Source of the DNA: Porogramme epimiltina
Taxonomy: Eukaryota > Basidiomycota > Agaricomycetes > Polyporales > Polyporaceae
Assembly (NCBI GenBank): GCA_900155495.1
Contig: FTLJ01000952.1
Span: forward strand, 1-34,247
DNA length: 34,247 bases
Reading direction: 5' to 3'
The notes below the pieces were generated by a model. It saw only the letters and a program-made list of their open reading frames with translations. It ran no database searches and was not told where the DNA came from. The position numbers were made by a program, and so were the translations under genes. How positions within the stretch are numbered: position 1 is the stretch's first letter; the number at the start of each line of letters is the position of its first letter. Shown here piece after piece: positions 10,225 through 20,465 of this stretch.

Positions 10225-11712
10225 TGCAGCAGGTCGTAGCAGGCAGAGCGTCCAGAGCAAGAAAGTCGAGAAGCCAGAATTTACACACTCAATCCACTCC
10301 GCCTTCTCCCCGTATCTCACACGTGATCTAATCTATCCGGCGTCTACGCGTCGCGTCGCGCGTTCAGCCAGGGGCGCCGCGCGCCTACCTGGCACATCGC
10401 TCTCACGTCGACAATGACTTTACATGATTCCGTGCTCGTCCGGAGCCCCCTCATCACCGCAATCCTTCTTACGACCTTCCGCTAGCGCCCCATCATTCAC
10501 TTCTGCGCCTTGCGCCTCCGCACTTACACAGCTGTACAGCCGTCATCAGCCGTAAACCTCGCTCGCATCCACCTCGAACATCCTTTTCAAGTCGATAACT
10601 CCGCAGACTGCTGTGAAATGGAACAATGATATTCGGAGTGCCCGCAAAAGAGGCTGAATCTGTGAAAGAGATACAGTTGGGTCAGCGAACTTCAGCCACC
10701 CCCGTCTGAGGGCCCCAGCCGCCTTCACCTGCACCGCATCCGTAGCAGTAAGCCCCTCAATGGTTGCTCCAGCTCGGTATGTCCTTTAGCGTACTATTCG
10801 TCACAGGTATGGATGGGATTTAGCTAGCTAGTATGCCTCAGGAGCCCCTTGACCAGCTACAGACTTAGTGCCTCCGTCTCGCAATTTATAACGAAGTGAC
10901 GTCGGTCCGCCTAACGAGTCGCAGCGTTTCAAGCTGTTGGTGGCGTGGTTCATACTAGCGCCTCCCGCAGTCCTCGACTGGGCGCCCTCTCTAGTCGCTC
11001 TTTACAAACCGCCCCTTAAATGCGAATGGATGTTTCAGAACTCAGGCGTGACCCTTTTGTGAGGAGGGACAGCGGCATTGTGCCGTATAGCTCAAATGGG
11101 ACACGAAAGTGCGCGTACGTGGTGGGACGAGACACGTGAGTAAGGAGCGATGTCGGTCGGTACAGGCGAAGAGATTGTGTATACGCATCGCTGCGAGCGT
11201 ACATGTCCAGTGTACTATAGCTACTTGCATGAGCGCCTTGAGGTCTCTGGAGCATTCCATTCTGCGAGAGTCTACGTATGCGGAAGGCAGAAGGGTTGGA
11301 TGCACACGGCTCGGTGGCCAGACGATGGTGTACACTTAGGTGTTTGGGCGAAAGGGTGTAGTCTGTATGGCGTAAGATGCAGAGCAGCTCAACGATGAGA
11401 ATGAGGGGTTGGAAGCCGAAGATAGAGCATCAAAGATCTTTTCGGGCTAGTTTAGCGAGTGTTGTACGCATGCGCGCCGCCTCGCTGTTGGCGTTTCCTA
11501 GACTCCCCTAATGCGGCTGCGAATTGCCGAAGATTGCCCCCACCCCGCGCGACTCTGGCCCAAATGTTCCTTTTCACACCCATGGCGGATGGCCAGTATC
11601 CGCAGAATCTCGTCGGTTTCGTAACAAAAGACCGATAAAGACGATTTATTGTACATTCATCCAGATACCAACGTCGACGTCATGCAGATAGTTTACACCT
11701 ACACTACCCGTT
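10225..11712. other. intergenic stretch, no gene seen
   Basis: About 1.49 kb separates the importin start from the stop of the Baeyer-Villiger gene. The proximal part (10225-10450) would hold the importin promoter; I see no convincing TATA box. The remaining frames (for example 62 codons at 10734-10546 and several of 60-97 codons between 11016 and 11400 on both strands) overlap one another and show no family resemblance. No structured RNA gene was recognised by eye. Confidence 0.5.
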
Positions 11713-14363
11713 TCAGACGCTAGGGACTGAAATATAGCCGTTAGGCTGACAAAAACAACATACTAATGTGATAAACTTACTGGGAGGCCTGTCGACAAAT
11801 TCTTCCGCTAGATACCATGCGCCTAATGAAGTGAAATTAGCTTGTGAAACATGTATAGACAACGGAAACGTACGATCTCCCGTTAGAGTCTTCTCGTTAT
11901 ACGTTTGGCCATCGCCCAGCCAGTACAAGCCATTTTGCCCCTCGTCACCTTGCTCATAGTTGTAGTCTTCCCAGCGCGGGCTGCTGAGAGCACGCTGTGC
12001 GTGAAGACTCGACCCTTGATTGACGATTGTCAATCTACGCTCCCCATAGACAAAAATGTGTGACATATTACCTGGCCACAATCCTACTACGCGGCCTTCG
12101 TCCTTCCCAAGCTTGTACCAAGACCGGCATTTCTCACTATACACCGTCTACCCGGCGTCTTGGTGTCAGCATCGTTGGAATATTCCCAGAACACTTACCT
12201 GAGGGAAGTAGCTCTGCCACGGAAGTTGAAAGCTATCAGTCTGTGCATACGCTATTCTTCTGCTAATCGTCCACTCACATCGATGTACCGATCGAATGCT
12301 TGAACAGCTTGAGCCTTGACTTCAATACTCTTCAGCCGCTCACGCTGCAGTTTCGCTGTCGCCTGCACTGCGTACATGACCGTGAACTCGAGAATGGGGA
12401 TCAAGAGACCCGCGCCGATGATAGAGTTCGGTCCGAGCGCCATGAACATATTCGGGAACTCGTCGACGGCGACGGAGAGGTACGAGACGGGGTGAGGCTT
12501 CCACTTCTCATTCAGGTCAACGCCATTCCGGCCGATGATCTGGAACGGGAGCTGCCAGGAAGTATCATAACCTACGCAGCGGAGTGTAAGTAGCTCTAGA
12601 CAGCCGGATATGCAAACTGCTAGCCACACCTGTTGCGCAGAATACAATGTCAAGCTTCTGGTGCTTCCCATCCTCTGTCTCAATACCAGTCTGCGTGAAC
12701 CGCTTGATGGGGCTCGTGATGAAGTCGGTCTACAGGAGAATTATCAGCATCCCTTTGTCCTATAAAGTTATGGGAACTAACGTTATCGGCGCAGAGCGCT
12801 TCCAAGTACCCCGGACCTGGCGTGAGTCGCCGACATGACACCGAGAAAGAAGGAATAACTACAAGGTTTTGCCTTCAGCGCACGTTCCACAGACGCTAAT
12901 GCGGGACGTACTGTGATCAGCGATCCACGGCTTCTTCTCAAGCTTCTTCAGCATGTCATTCTTGAACTGTTCCTGCAGCTGGGACGACAACACGCTCCCT
13001 CGCTGAGTGTAAGAGTGCATAGACTTCGTCGTGGTGTAACATTAGCTCAGCAGTATTGAGGGGAGGAGGAGGTCAACCCTTACGTTCATGATATTCTCTA
13101 GTGTGTGGCGGAACCTGAAGAAAAACTCCTTATCGTTCTTGAACCGCTCTATCTCCTCGGGCGTGAACGTCACTGGAAAACACTGTTAGTATTCACACCG
13201 AACGACCATCCTGACAATACTCACGATCCTCCTCCGTCTCCGTTGGAGGGGACTTCCTCTCAAGCAGCTCCGCGACCAAGTCCGCGGCAAAGGGCACTGC
13301 AAGCCATGTCTGCCCGCGCACGAAGTTCGTCATGTGTCCTACCCGAGGGTGCAGCGCGGCGACTGTTTGAATAGCCGACGAGCCCTAAAATAGGATTCAG
13401 CACACAAGGCATACAGAACACGACTAGAAGACTCACCACACCGACAACGCCGACACGCTTATCCTTCCACTTCTCTGACGCCTCGACCCACGTCCTCTCC
13501 TCGGGGTTGAACCCAGCTGTATGATGCAGCTCGCCCTTGAAGTCCTTCATCCCTTCGATCTCCGGCCACTTCCACCGACTGATTGCCCCAAACGCAGTGA
13601 GAAGCACGTCCCCTACGTCCTCAAACTCCTCAAACTCGTCCTCAGAACCGTTAGGCTTCGGTCGCCGGATGCGAACATGCCACTTCCCGATGGGCTCGGC
13701 GTAGCGCGCGTGCACGACCTCGTGACGGAGCTTGATGTATCGCATAAGCTTGTACTTGTCCACGACGTCTTGCAGATGGGCTTGAATCTCATGTCCAGGG
13801 GCATAGAACGACGACCAGTCCCTCTGAGGCAAAGCTGTAAGCAACGATTACGGACATCACCAGACGGTAACACCTTACCTTATCTTCAAACGAAAACTGG
13901 TACTGTGGCCGAAATGAGTCATTCTACGCTCGTTAAGATAGGGCGTGAGATGGTTTACGCAGTGCGCAGGTACGTCGCAAGCAACGCCTCTGTATGAAGG
14001 CAAGCTTAGGTGAATAGCACTCGCGTCGTGGCAGTTTCTTGTACTCACGGGTATCTGTTGTTGAACCACGTCCCTCCGACGCCCGCGCTCTTCTCATAGA
14101 TGGCTAGCTCTACATTGGCGATCTTCTGAGGGAACCTGTGGAATAGTACCTTCAGCAACAATGAGAGGATGGGGAGAGGTTTAGACCTACCTGATCCCCG
14201 CTAGGATCCCACTGAATCCCGCGCCGATGACGATAACGCGAACGGGTTTATACTCATCTACCGCGAAATCTCCAAGCTTGAACGTCTCGTTAGCTGTCGG
14301 ATTCGAGTTTGTTTGCGGATCGACAGGTGCCTTGGCCACGCGTGAGATTCCGCCTCCGGGCAT
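11713..14363 (-). CDS. Baeyer-Villiger-type flavin monooxygenase
   Basis: Sixteen-exon model, about 585 aa: 14363-14191, 14135-14049, 13989-13959, 13902-13879, 13823-13437, 13384-13225, 13172-13084, 13002-12912, 12816-12782, 12729-12630, 12571-12279, 12213-12199, 12147-12072, 12014-11874, 11822-11781, 11726-11713. Visible motifs are FAD-binding VIVIGAGFSG (43-52), GVGGTW and NRYPG after the first fold, the fingerprint-like FKGELHHTAGF (200-210; consensus FxGxxxHxxxW, so the last Trp is Phe), NADPH-binding VGVGSSA (232-238), and FCATGYDTSW (389-398). The C-terminus has the family blocks CRSWYK, WPGSSLHA and PRWEDY. Such enzymes insert oxygen next to a ketone; fungal members act on cyclic ketones, steroids or pathway intermediates. 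The substrate is unknown. Five exons are 35 nt or shorter, one only 15 nt. Start at MPGGG, just downstream of a TATA box; an upstream in-frame ATG is rejected. Confidence 0.87.
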
Positions 14364-14443
14364 AGTGATGAGATACGAAGTGGAGTGGTGCCTAGTGGGG
14401 GAGGAGTGAGTAGGTGGGATAAAGGTGAGAGAGGGGTGTAGCT

Positions 14444-14455
14444 GGTATAAATACC
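14444..14455 (-). promoter_or_regulatory. TATA box of the Baeyer-Villiger gene
   Basis: On the minus strand the sequence reads GGTATTTATACC, about 81-92 nt upstream of the ATG at 14363, followed by a pyrimidine-rich leader. This spacing suits a short 5' UTR and argues against using the more distal in-frame ATG at 14555. Confidence 0.55.
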
Positions 14456-15470
14456 TCTCTCGCAGCCAAGCGGCACCAAGCTTCCCCGCCGTCATGATGT
14501 CAGCGAGTACGTTTGAACACCACCAAAGTTCCGGCACGCACTTCGCCACCCTCAATCACGAGTGCTTCGCCCGCCTCCCTAGAGCCAATCAAGTATCGCG
14601 AGTGGGAAGCAAGGTGTCGTATAAGCCAGGCCGTTTGCTGCCGCATAGCGTCTAAGGTTTTAGCGAGCGTGGGGCGTCACAGTGTCAAGTTGGTTGGGCG
14701 ATCGGCGCCCGCGAGGGTTCGAGAAGCGCATTAAAGAGCTTGAGGAAGATATGACCGCGGGTAAATTCTCGAAGCTCTCAGCGTAATGCTTATTCGAGAG
14801 GGATATAGGTCACATGGGCAGGCACTGGAGAGCACCGGCAGCAATAAGCTGTGAACAGTATAGCGTGCGATTGGGACCGGAACGAAACACTCGCCGAGGA
14901 ATCGCGCGACGGGAGGAATCCTTTGTTCAGGCGTTCGGTGTTATGCAGAGTTTGTTGTATTCATAGTCTCTGCGACTAGGTAGCGCTGGGGGTTAGGGGT
15001 CGTCGGGCGTGACTGATCCCGAAGCCTGAGAGACTTGAAATAAGAAGGCTTACTGAATGCGAACAAGAACGGAAGTCAGTGTCATGACCATTGGAAGTGA
15101 AGAGATAGTGGACGTAAAATGGAACTAACGCTTTGAGAACACGCGATACTCGGAGACAGAGATGCCCGAGGCAGGCAGTCGCGGAGTTTACTACACATTG
15201 AGGAGACGGACACATGACAATGGCATTTGATAGCGGGTGAAAAAACATTCTCATTAGGTGTCAGCATCATGCGCGAGGAGCACGTCCGTGGAATCTATAA
15301 GACCTCCATAGCGAGTAGGTATATCTTGTGCGCAGGGTTAGGTATAGCGATCCAGCTCCTGCGAGGGTATTTTGTCCGCGGGCGCGGAAAAACCAAGTCG
15401 GGCATATACATATTAGTTGTGCACATGCCGTCCTCCGCCTGCGCGTACGAATCTTAGGTCAGCTGCTCAA
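14456..15470. other. intergenic stretch, no gene seen
   Basis: One kilobase between the Baeyer-Villiger promoter and the bestrophin stop codon, which are in tandem on the minus strand. Frames on both strands are 60-92 codons, mutually overlapping and without recognisable motifs. The tract presumably carries distal promoter elements of the downstream gene and the 3' UTR of the bestrophin gene. Confidence 0.45.
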
Positions 15471-18070
15471 TCAGGACGTCGAACTAAGAGAAGTGGGGTA
15501 CGCACCAAAAACTGAGTCAACATAATCGGTGGCTGGGCCGACACGGACGCGGCCGTCGGCATGGTGCGCGCCGAGGTAAACGTTCGGGCACGATATGCGT
15601 GTGAGGCGCACGATGTCTGCGTGCACGATCGCACGGCAGAAGAAATCAAGGTCGAGGTCGTTCTGTGAGAATCCTTTTGATCAGCCGTTTCCTCCAAGAA
15701 ACCTAGAGAAACAGGTACCTCGTCATAGCCTAAGAGGGGTTGGAGGGATGGAATGAGTAAAGAGGAAGGTGACTAGACCAGAATGGTATAGCAAAAGAAG
15801 ACGTACCAAATGGCTGTTCAATCTCCTCCCCCGCGGCGATAAGGCCCAGGTATATGAAGGATGCGATACCGACGCCGAGAATGGTGTACCATCCGAACTG
15901 GTCGACAAGCTGGAAGGGGAGGAAGAATAGATAGATCCAGACGGTGCTGTGATAGTTCCGCTATTAGATACATTTCATGAACAATCGCGGAAATCCGACT
16001 TACTGGCTGAGTAGGCGGGCGAAGCAAAGGTTGAGTCAGTGCGTGAAAGTGTGAAGAGAAGTAAGAAAGACCTACCGGATGTGCACCGAGTATACACTAG
16101 GACAGCTATCAGCACTGACGAAAGTCTTAGGCTAGACAGCACTCACAAAGGAAGTGGCGTCGTCAAGATCCGTTCTAGCGTCGACAGGCTGTCCTCCATG
16201 TTTGATAGGCACCCGTACATCCCGCCCAGCGCACTCCCTACAATTCCCATCCATCTTGTTAGTTTAGCTCGACACAGGGCGCAGATCGAAGACCTACCTG
16301 GGACAACTCCCCGTGCATCGAGCACGCTCAGCCACACGCTCAGCGACTGGACAATCTCCAGCGGGAGGTTATCCCCCCCTCCTGCGACGCGCGGCCTATG
16401 CTTCGCATGCGTCAGTCCCAGACGCTCCCCCGCGTCTTCCAGCCCCGAGCGCAAGGCCTCCCCGTGGTGATGGCGATGTGGGGTACCATCGGGCTCGTCC
16501 CCGCGCCACCGCCGCTGTATCCCGCCCTCTCCGTCCTCACGTCCCGCCTCTGCATCCGAATCCTCAATCTCTGGCGTTGGAGAGCACGATGATCTCTGGG
16601 AACGGCGGGCAGGAGGGCCGCGCTTGAACCCCATGACGCGCCCGACGGCGCGCCAGACTGTCTCGAACGGGACGAGGTCCGCGGCGACGGACCCCAGGAG
16701 ACCATCCGCACTGCCCCTCCGGACCTCGCTTGGGAGCAGCGGGCGTCGCTCGCTATTGGACGCTGCACTGGACAAAGACGAGGCGAAGGATGACGTCGAG
16801 CGGTGGTGGTGCAGCGGCGGAGGGATGAACGTCCCGTAAGCGTTGATCGGGGGTATGACAGGGTCACCGCGGCTGTTCGAGGCGGGCGCACCGGATGTAG
16901 TGGCATTGTGTGCAGGATCTGCAGAAGTGGGGGAGGCGACCGTGGGGATGGCGAATGGGGGTGCTTCGGGGTGGAGGTCGCGTGGGGAGGATACTGGTGT
17001 GTCGATCTCGATGGTCGGGCGCTTTGGCGCGGCTTCCGCATTACGGGGACGATGGTGCAAATGCTATGAGGATGGTTATTCAGAGAAATAGTGACCCAAA
17101 CGGATGGAAAACTTGCTTCGTGCAGAGGCTTGACGAGGGGGTAGAGGTCCTCGTAGTAGATCCCCTTCTCGCCTGTGCCCCGGGATGATTAGCCGCCCCA
17201 TCTCCGAGAACGCCAAAAGGCATTACCTCTTAAGTGGTGTTTCACGGCTATGCAGTACCTGTAGCCACCACGTCAGAAACATCCGTGAGAGAAAAGACAC
17301 GTCATACGCCTTGATAAAGTCGAGCGCGATGCGCTTCTCAGCCATGACTCGTCGCGCGACACGCACATCGACCTCGGTCGTGACACCGTTGGGAGGAGAC
17401 GGCGTAGGTTCGAGCTTGAGCGGAATGTGAATCCACGCGAGGCGGCTGAATGTACGAGAGCTGCGTGCGATATCGGACCAAGCGGTGCGCCCTTGGTAGT
17501 AGCGGTCATAGCTATGTAGCGCGTCAGAAGAAAAACTTCAGGCGGGCGACGACATGACAGACCCGGAGCTCGCACGATATGAGATAACGAAACCGATGAC
17601 GACACCTATGAAAAAGCGATGTCAGCTGAGCCGGTCTCCGCGCAAAACGGGTGAACTGACCAAGGACTGTAAGCATGACGCTCGGAATGCCGAGGAAGAG
17701 TTTAGTTTCAAGAGAAACAGACACTACAGCTATGAAAGAGCACGTCAACATTTCGTATCGAGAGACGCGAGTGGCGCTGTGTGGGTGGCTTACCAACAGC
17801 GAAAATGGTATGGAGAAGCACGGCAGGCCATATCCTCCAGATCTGTCAAGGATGATCGTCGTCAGTATGGAAACGGGGAAGGCAGAGGGGCACACATACG
17901 ACAGTTCCTCGACCAAACGTCCAACTGACGAGGTTTTCCTTGGTGGCTACAGGCACGAGGATGCGCTCTGTCTGAGAAGCATCGAACGCGGGCAAAAGAA
18001 CGTGGTGGCCGGTAGACGAACGGGGTTTCGGCGTCGCGGAGGCGGGGGTGCCGCCCGATTCGCTGCTCAT
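15471..18070 (-). CDS. bestrophin-family (RFP-TM) anion channel
   Basis: Fourteen-exon model, about 615 aa: 18070-17900, 17842-17794, 17729-17661, 17605-17563, 17511-17308, 17258-17227, 17172-17117, 17063-16298, 16237-16147, 16096-16076, 16006-16004, 15946-15807, 15729-15719, 15662-15471. The core follows fungal bestrophin/UPF0187 proteins: SWTFGRGTV then IWRIWPAVLLHTIFAV (first membrane segment), VVIGFVISYRASSGYDRYYQ, GRTAWSDIARSSR, AVKHHLRGEKGIYYEDLYPL, LERILTTPLPF, YLFFLPFQLV, and AAGEEIEQPFGYDENDLDLD near the C-terminus. These proteins form pentameric chloride or other anion channels in membranes. Exon 8 inserts about 255 residues (209-464) rich in Pro, Ser, Arg and His between conserved blocks and is probably disordered. 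The intron between exons 7 and 8 must be GC-AG to hold frame. Exon 11 is a candidate 3-nt exon. Start at MSSESGG. Confidence 0.83.
16004..16006 (-). other. candidate 3-nt micro-exon (CCA) in the bestrophin gene
   Basis: Between exons ending at 16076 and starting at 15946, the 129-nt gap contains CTACTCAG-CCA-GTAAGT on the minus strand, a good acceptor and a perfect donor enclosing three bases. Using it splits the gap into introns of 69 and 57 nt, the usual size here, and adds one His (HIR-H-TVW). Skipping it also keeps frame, so the alternative is a single 129-nt intron. Confidence 0.45.
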
Positions 18071-18625
18071 GAGGAGTAAATATAAGTCGCAGCGTGTATG
18101 CTGCTGTGATTAGGGGGAAACCGAAAGAGCGTAAGTAGGCTGCAAACAAACCGAACAAGCTGCGAACGTGGACGTGTTGGAAGAAATCAGGCGACGTCCA
18201 CTTTGGGCACTGCCTTCTCACCTGCGCGCTTATGGGTTTCTCGTGAGTCTGCGGCTTCCACCACTGGCACTGTCCTCCAACCTTCCATCTCTTTCCTTGC
18301 TCTGTCTCAACTCAACGACTTTCCCTCAATCGGCTAGATGCACTCGAAAACACCTACTCAACGACACCATGCACTCCTAGCCTCGACGGACAACGTCCAG
18401 GGTCAGCGACAAGTGCTCGGCCGGGAAGTGCCCACACCCACCGAAAGGACGTCCAAGGCACCCACGACACGACCGTCTGAATGCCTAGCCCCGGCCCGCA
18501 CACACCACTCGATATGCGCACCCTCCTCCCGGCCGCGGGCTAGCGATCTCCACGATCGATAACCTTGGCCCTCTTTATCTCGACCCGCAGCGGCCGGCCT
18601 CCCGACTCCTCCGCCCGCTCCCATC
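18071..18625. promoter_or_regulatory. shared divergent promoter region
   Basis: This 555-bp spacer separates the divergent starts of the bestrophin (18070, -) and class-V PLP enzyme (18626, +). On the minus side TTATATTTA lies about 10-20 nt before the bestrophin ATG, too close for a standard TATA unless a leader intron or an internal ATG is used. On the plus side CTTTATC occurs near 18571, about 50 nt before the ATG, within a pyrimidine-rich tract from 18240. Co-regulation is possible but is only suggested by the geometry. Confidence 0.4.
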
Positions 18626-20072
18626 ATGTCCACTCCAACCCTCGACATCGCCGCCGTCCGCGCGCAGTTCCCCGCCCTTTCCGCGGAGTCACCCTACATC
18701 TACGCCGACAACGCAGGCGGATCCCAATGCCTCACGGACGTCGTCACGCGGCTTTCCCACTACCTCCTCCACACAAACGTCCAGCTCGGCGCCGACTACT
18801 CCGTCTCCGTCACCTCGACGCAGCGCGCGACGGTTGACGGCCCCGAGGCGGCGCGCGAGCTCTTTGGCGCCGCGAGCGCGGAAGAGATCGTATACGGGAG
18901 CAGCTCCACGCTGCTCGTCGAGAACCTCGCGCGTGCGCTGGAGGCAGACGTGCAGGAGGGCGAGGAGGTGATCGTGACAGGCGAGCACGAATGTGAGTAC
19001 CCTGCCCTCACTCTCTGCGCGACCTCGCACCGACCCTGTCTCAGCGAACGCGGGCCCATGGAAGCGCCTCTGCGCGCGGCGCGGTGCCGTCCTCAAGACC
19101 TGGGCGCACACGCAGCTCTCCGCATACCCCACAAACCCATACGCCGTCGCGCTGCAGCTGGACGCGCTCCTCCCCCTCATCACCGCGCGCACGCGGCTCG
19201 TCGCGTTCACCGCGTGCTCCAACATCCTCGGCTCCATCGTGCCCGTGCGCGAAGTCGTTGCGGCGATGCGGGCGAAGGCAGCCGAGGTCGGCGCGCGGAA
19301 GGTGGAGGTGTGCGTGGACTGCGTGGCGTATGCGCCGCACCGGGGGATCGACGTGCAGGGGTGGGACGTGGACTACTGCTACTTTTCCTTCTACAAGGTG
19401 CGTCTTCTCCCATTTTATCCTCGTTCCGCACGCGCTCACCCCGCGTGCAGGTCTACGCAGCGCACGTATCCGTGCTGTACGCCCGCAAGTCGTCCCTCGA
19501 AACCTCCCTCTCCTCCCTCGGGCACCACTTTCTCGCCGTCGACACCAAGCCGTATAAGCTGCAGCCGGGGGGACCGGGGTACGAGCTGCCCTACAGCTGT
19601 ACCGCCATCCCGCCCTACCTGCGAGGCCTCACACCAGCGGGGACTCTCGATGCCGCGTGGGCGGCCGTCGCGGCGCACGAGCAGGAGCTGCTGGTGCCGC
19701 TACTCGGGTACCTACGCGGGAAGCGCGAGCGGGGCGTGCGGATTGTCGGAGACGAGATGGAGGGCGCGACGCGGGTGCCGACGGTGAGCTTTGTCGTCGT
19801 CGGGGACAAGGCGATGCGCAGCCCAGACGTGGTGAAAGCGTTCGATGCGAAGGGCGACGTGAGTAGTTCCCTCTATTGGACGAGCGAGCTGCGCTAATGG
19901 GGCGTGGCAGATTGGGATCCGGTACGGGCACTTCTACGCGTACTCGCTCGTGGACGGGCTGGCGCCAAAGTTAGACATCGACGACGGGGTGGTGCGGATC
20001 TCACTAGTGCACTACAACACGGTCGTGGAGGTGCAGCGCATCATCGACATCCTGGAGGAGGTCTTGGCGTAG
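18626..20072 (+). CDS. class-V PLP aminotransferase, cysteine-desulfurase-like (VC1184 subfamily)
   Basis: Four exons, about 429 aa: 18626-18992, 19045-19397, 19451-19858, 19911-20072, joined by 52-53-nt GT-AG introns with frame kept. The order of blocks matches the VC1184-type subgroup of class-V PLP enzymes: FPALSAESPYIYADNAGGSQ at the N-terminus, EEIVYGSSSTLLVENLARAL, the GEHESNAGPW block, VAFTACSNILGSIVPV, VCVDCVAYAPHRGIDVQG (cofactor Asp region), then SFYK with the PLP Schiff-base lysine at residue 240, and IRYGHFYAYSL plus RISLVHYNT near the C-terminus. Related enzymes release sulfur or other groups from cysteine-like substrates; members of this subgroup are mostly uncharacterised, so I infer only PLP chemistry. 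No organelle-targeting signal is obvious. The intron boundary falls directly after the catalytic lysine. The gene is divergent from the bestrophin gene. Confidence 0.88.
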
Positions 20073-20465
20073 ATCGGCTGCGATGATGAGCGAGGCGGTT
20101 AGGACTTCAGGCAGACACAACTTTGTACGTTCGGGTATGTATATAGGGTGCTAAATATAACTTAGGTCGTTTACCCTTCCTACGCATGAACGCGAAGTTC
20201 GCACCTTTGGAGTGTCACCGACCAGTCTCGCGATAGTGTAAACATGTCGACAAATTAGCATAGTCATATTGAAGGATGCGCGCCGGGGACTTGAAGCCTG
20301 CAGGAAGAATCCGGACTCCGAGAATTTCGGATTGCAGGATGCTATCCGCGTAGATGACGGGTCCGTTGATCCTGGGCTCGCGCTAAGCCCTTCGCGCATG
20401 TCAAAAGCACCTCCATCGAGCGGCCCATCGTTTGCTCTCCCCCCACATTCCCAACTACTCCAGCG
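20073..20465. promoter_or_regulatory. intergenic region upstream of the PPxY gene
   Basis: This stretch holds the 3' UTR of the PLP enzyme gene and the promoter of the gene starting at 20466. An AT-rich element, ATGTATATAGG, sits near 20136, roughly 320 bp upstream of that ATG. It could be either a distal TATA-like element or part of the upstream 3' end. No ORF of note is present. Confidence 0.35.

Noticed and set aside
10225..10320. Upstream in-frame ATG of the importin at 10320
   Set aside because: The added 32 residues are not HEAT-like, whereas [10 protein letters not shown] starts where the family normally starts.
12241..12278. 38-nt intron between exons 11 and 12 of the Baeyer-Villiger gene
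   Set aside because: It is shorter than any other intron here and inserts TDSFQLPWQ into a conserved block. The acceptor at 12214 gives a 65-nt intron and the expected YID-SYFPQ join.
14364..14555. Upstream in-frame ATG of the Baeyer-Villiger gene at 14555
   Set aside because: It lies upstream of the TATA box at 14444-14455 and would add 64 residues with no homology to the family N-terminus.
16313..17069. Several plus-strand frames of 64-104 codons opposite the bestrophin exon 8
   Set aside because: They are antisense to a long GC-rich exon and lack exon structure or motifs.
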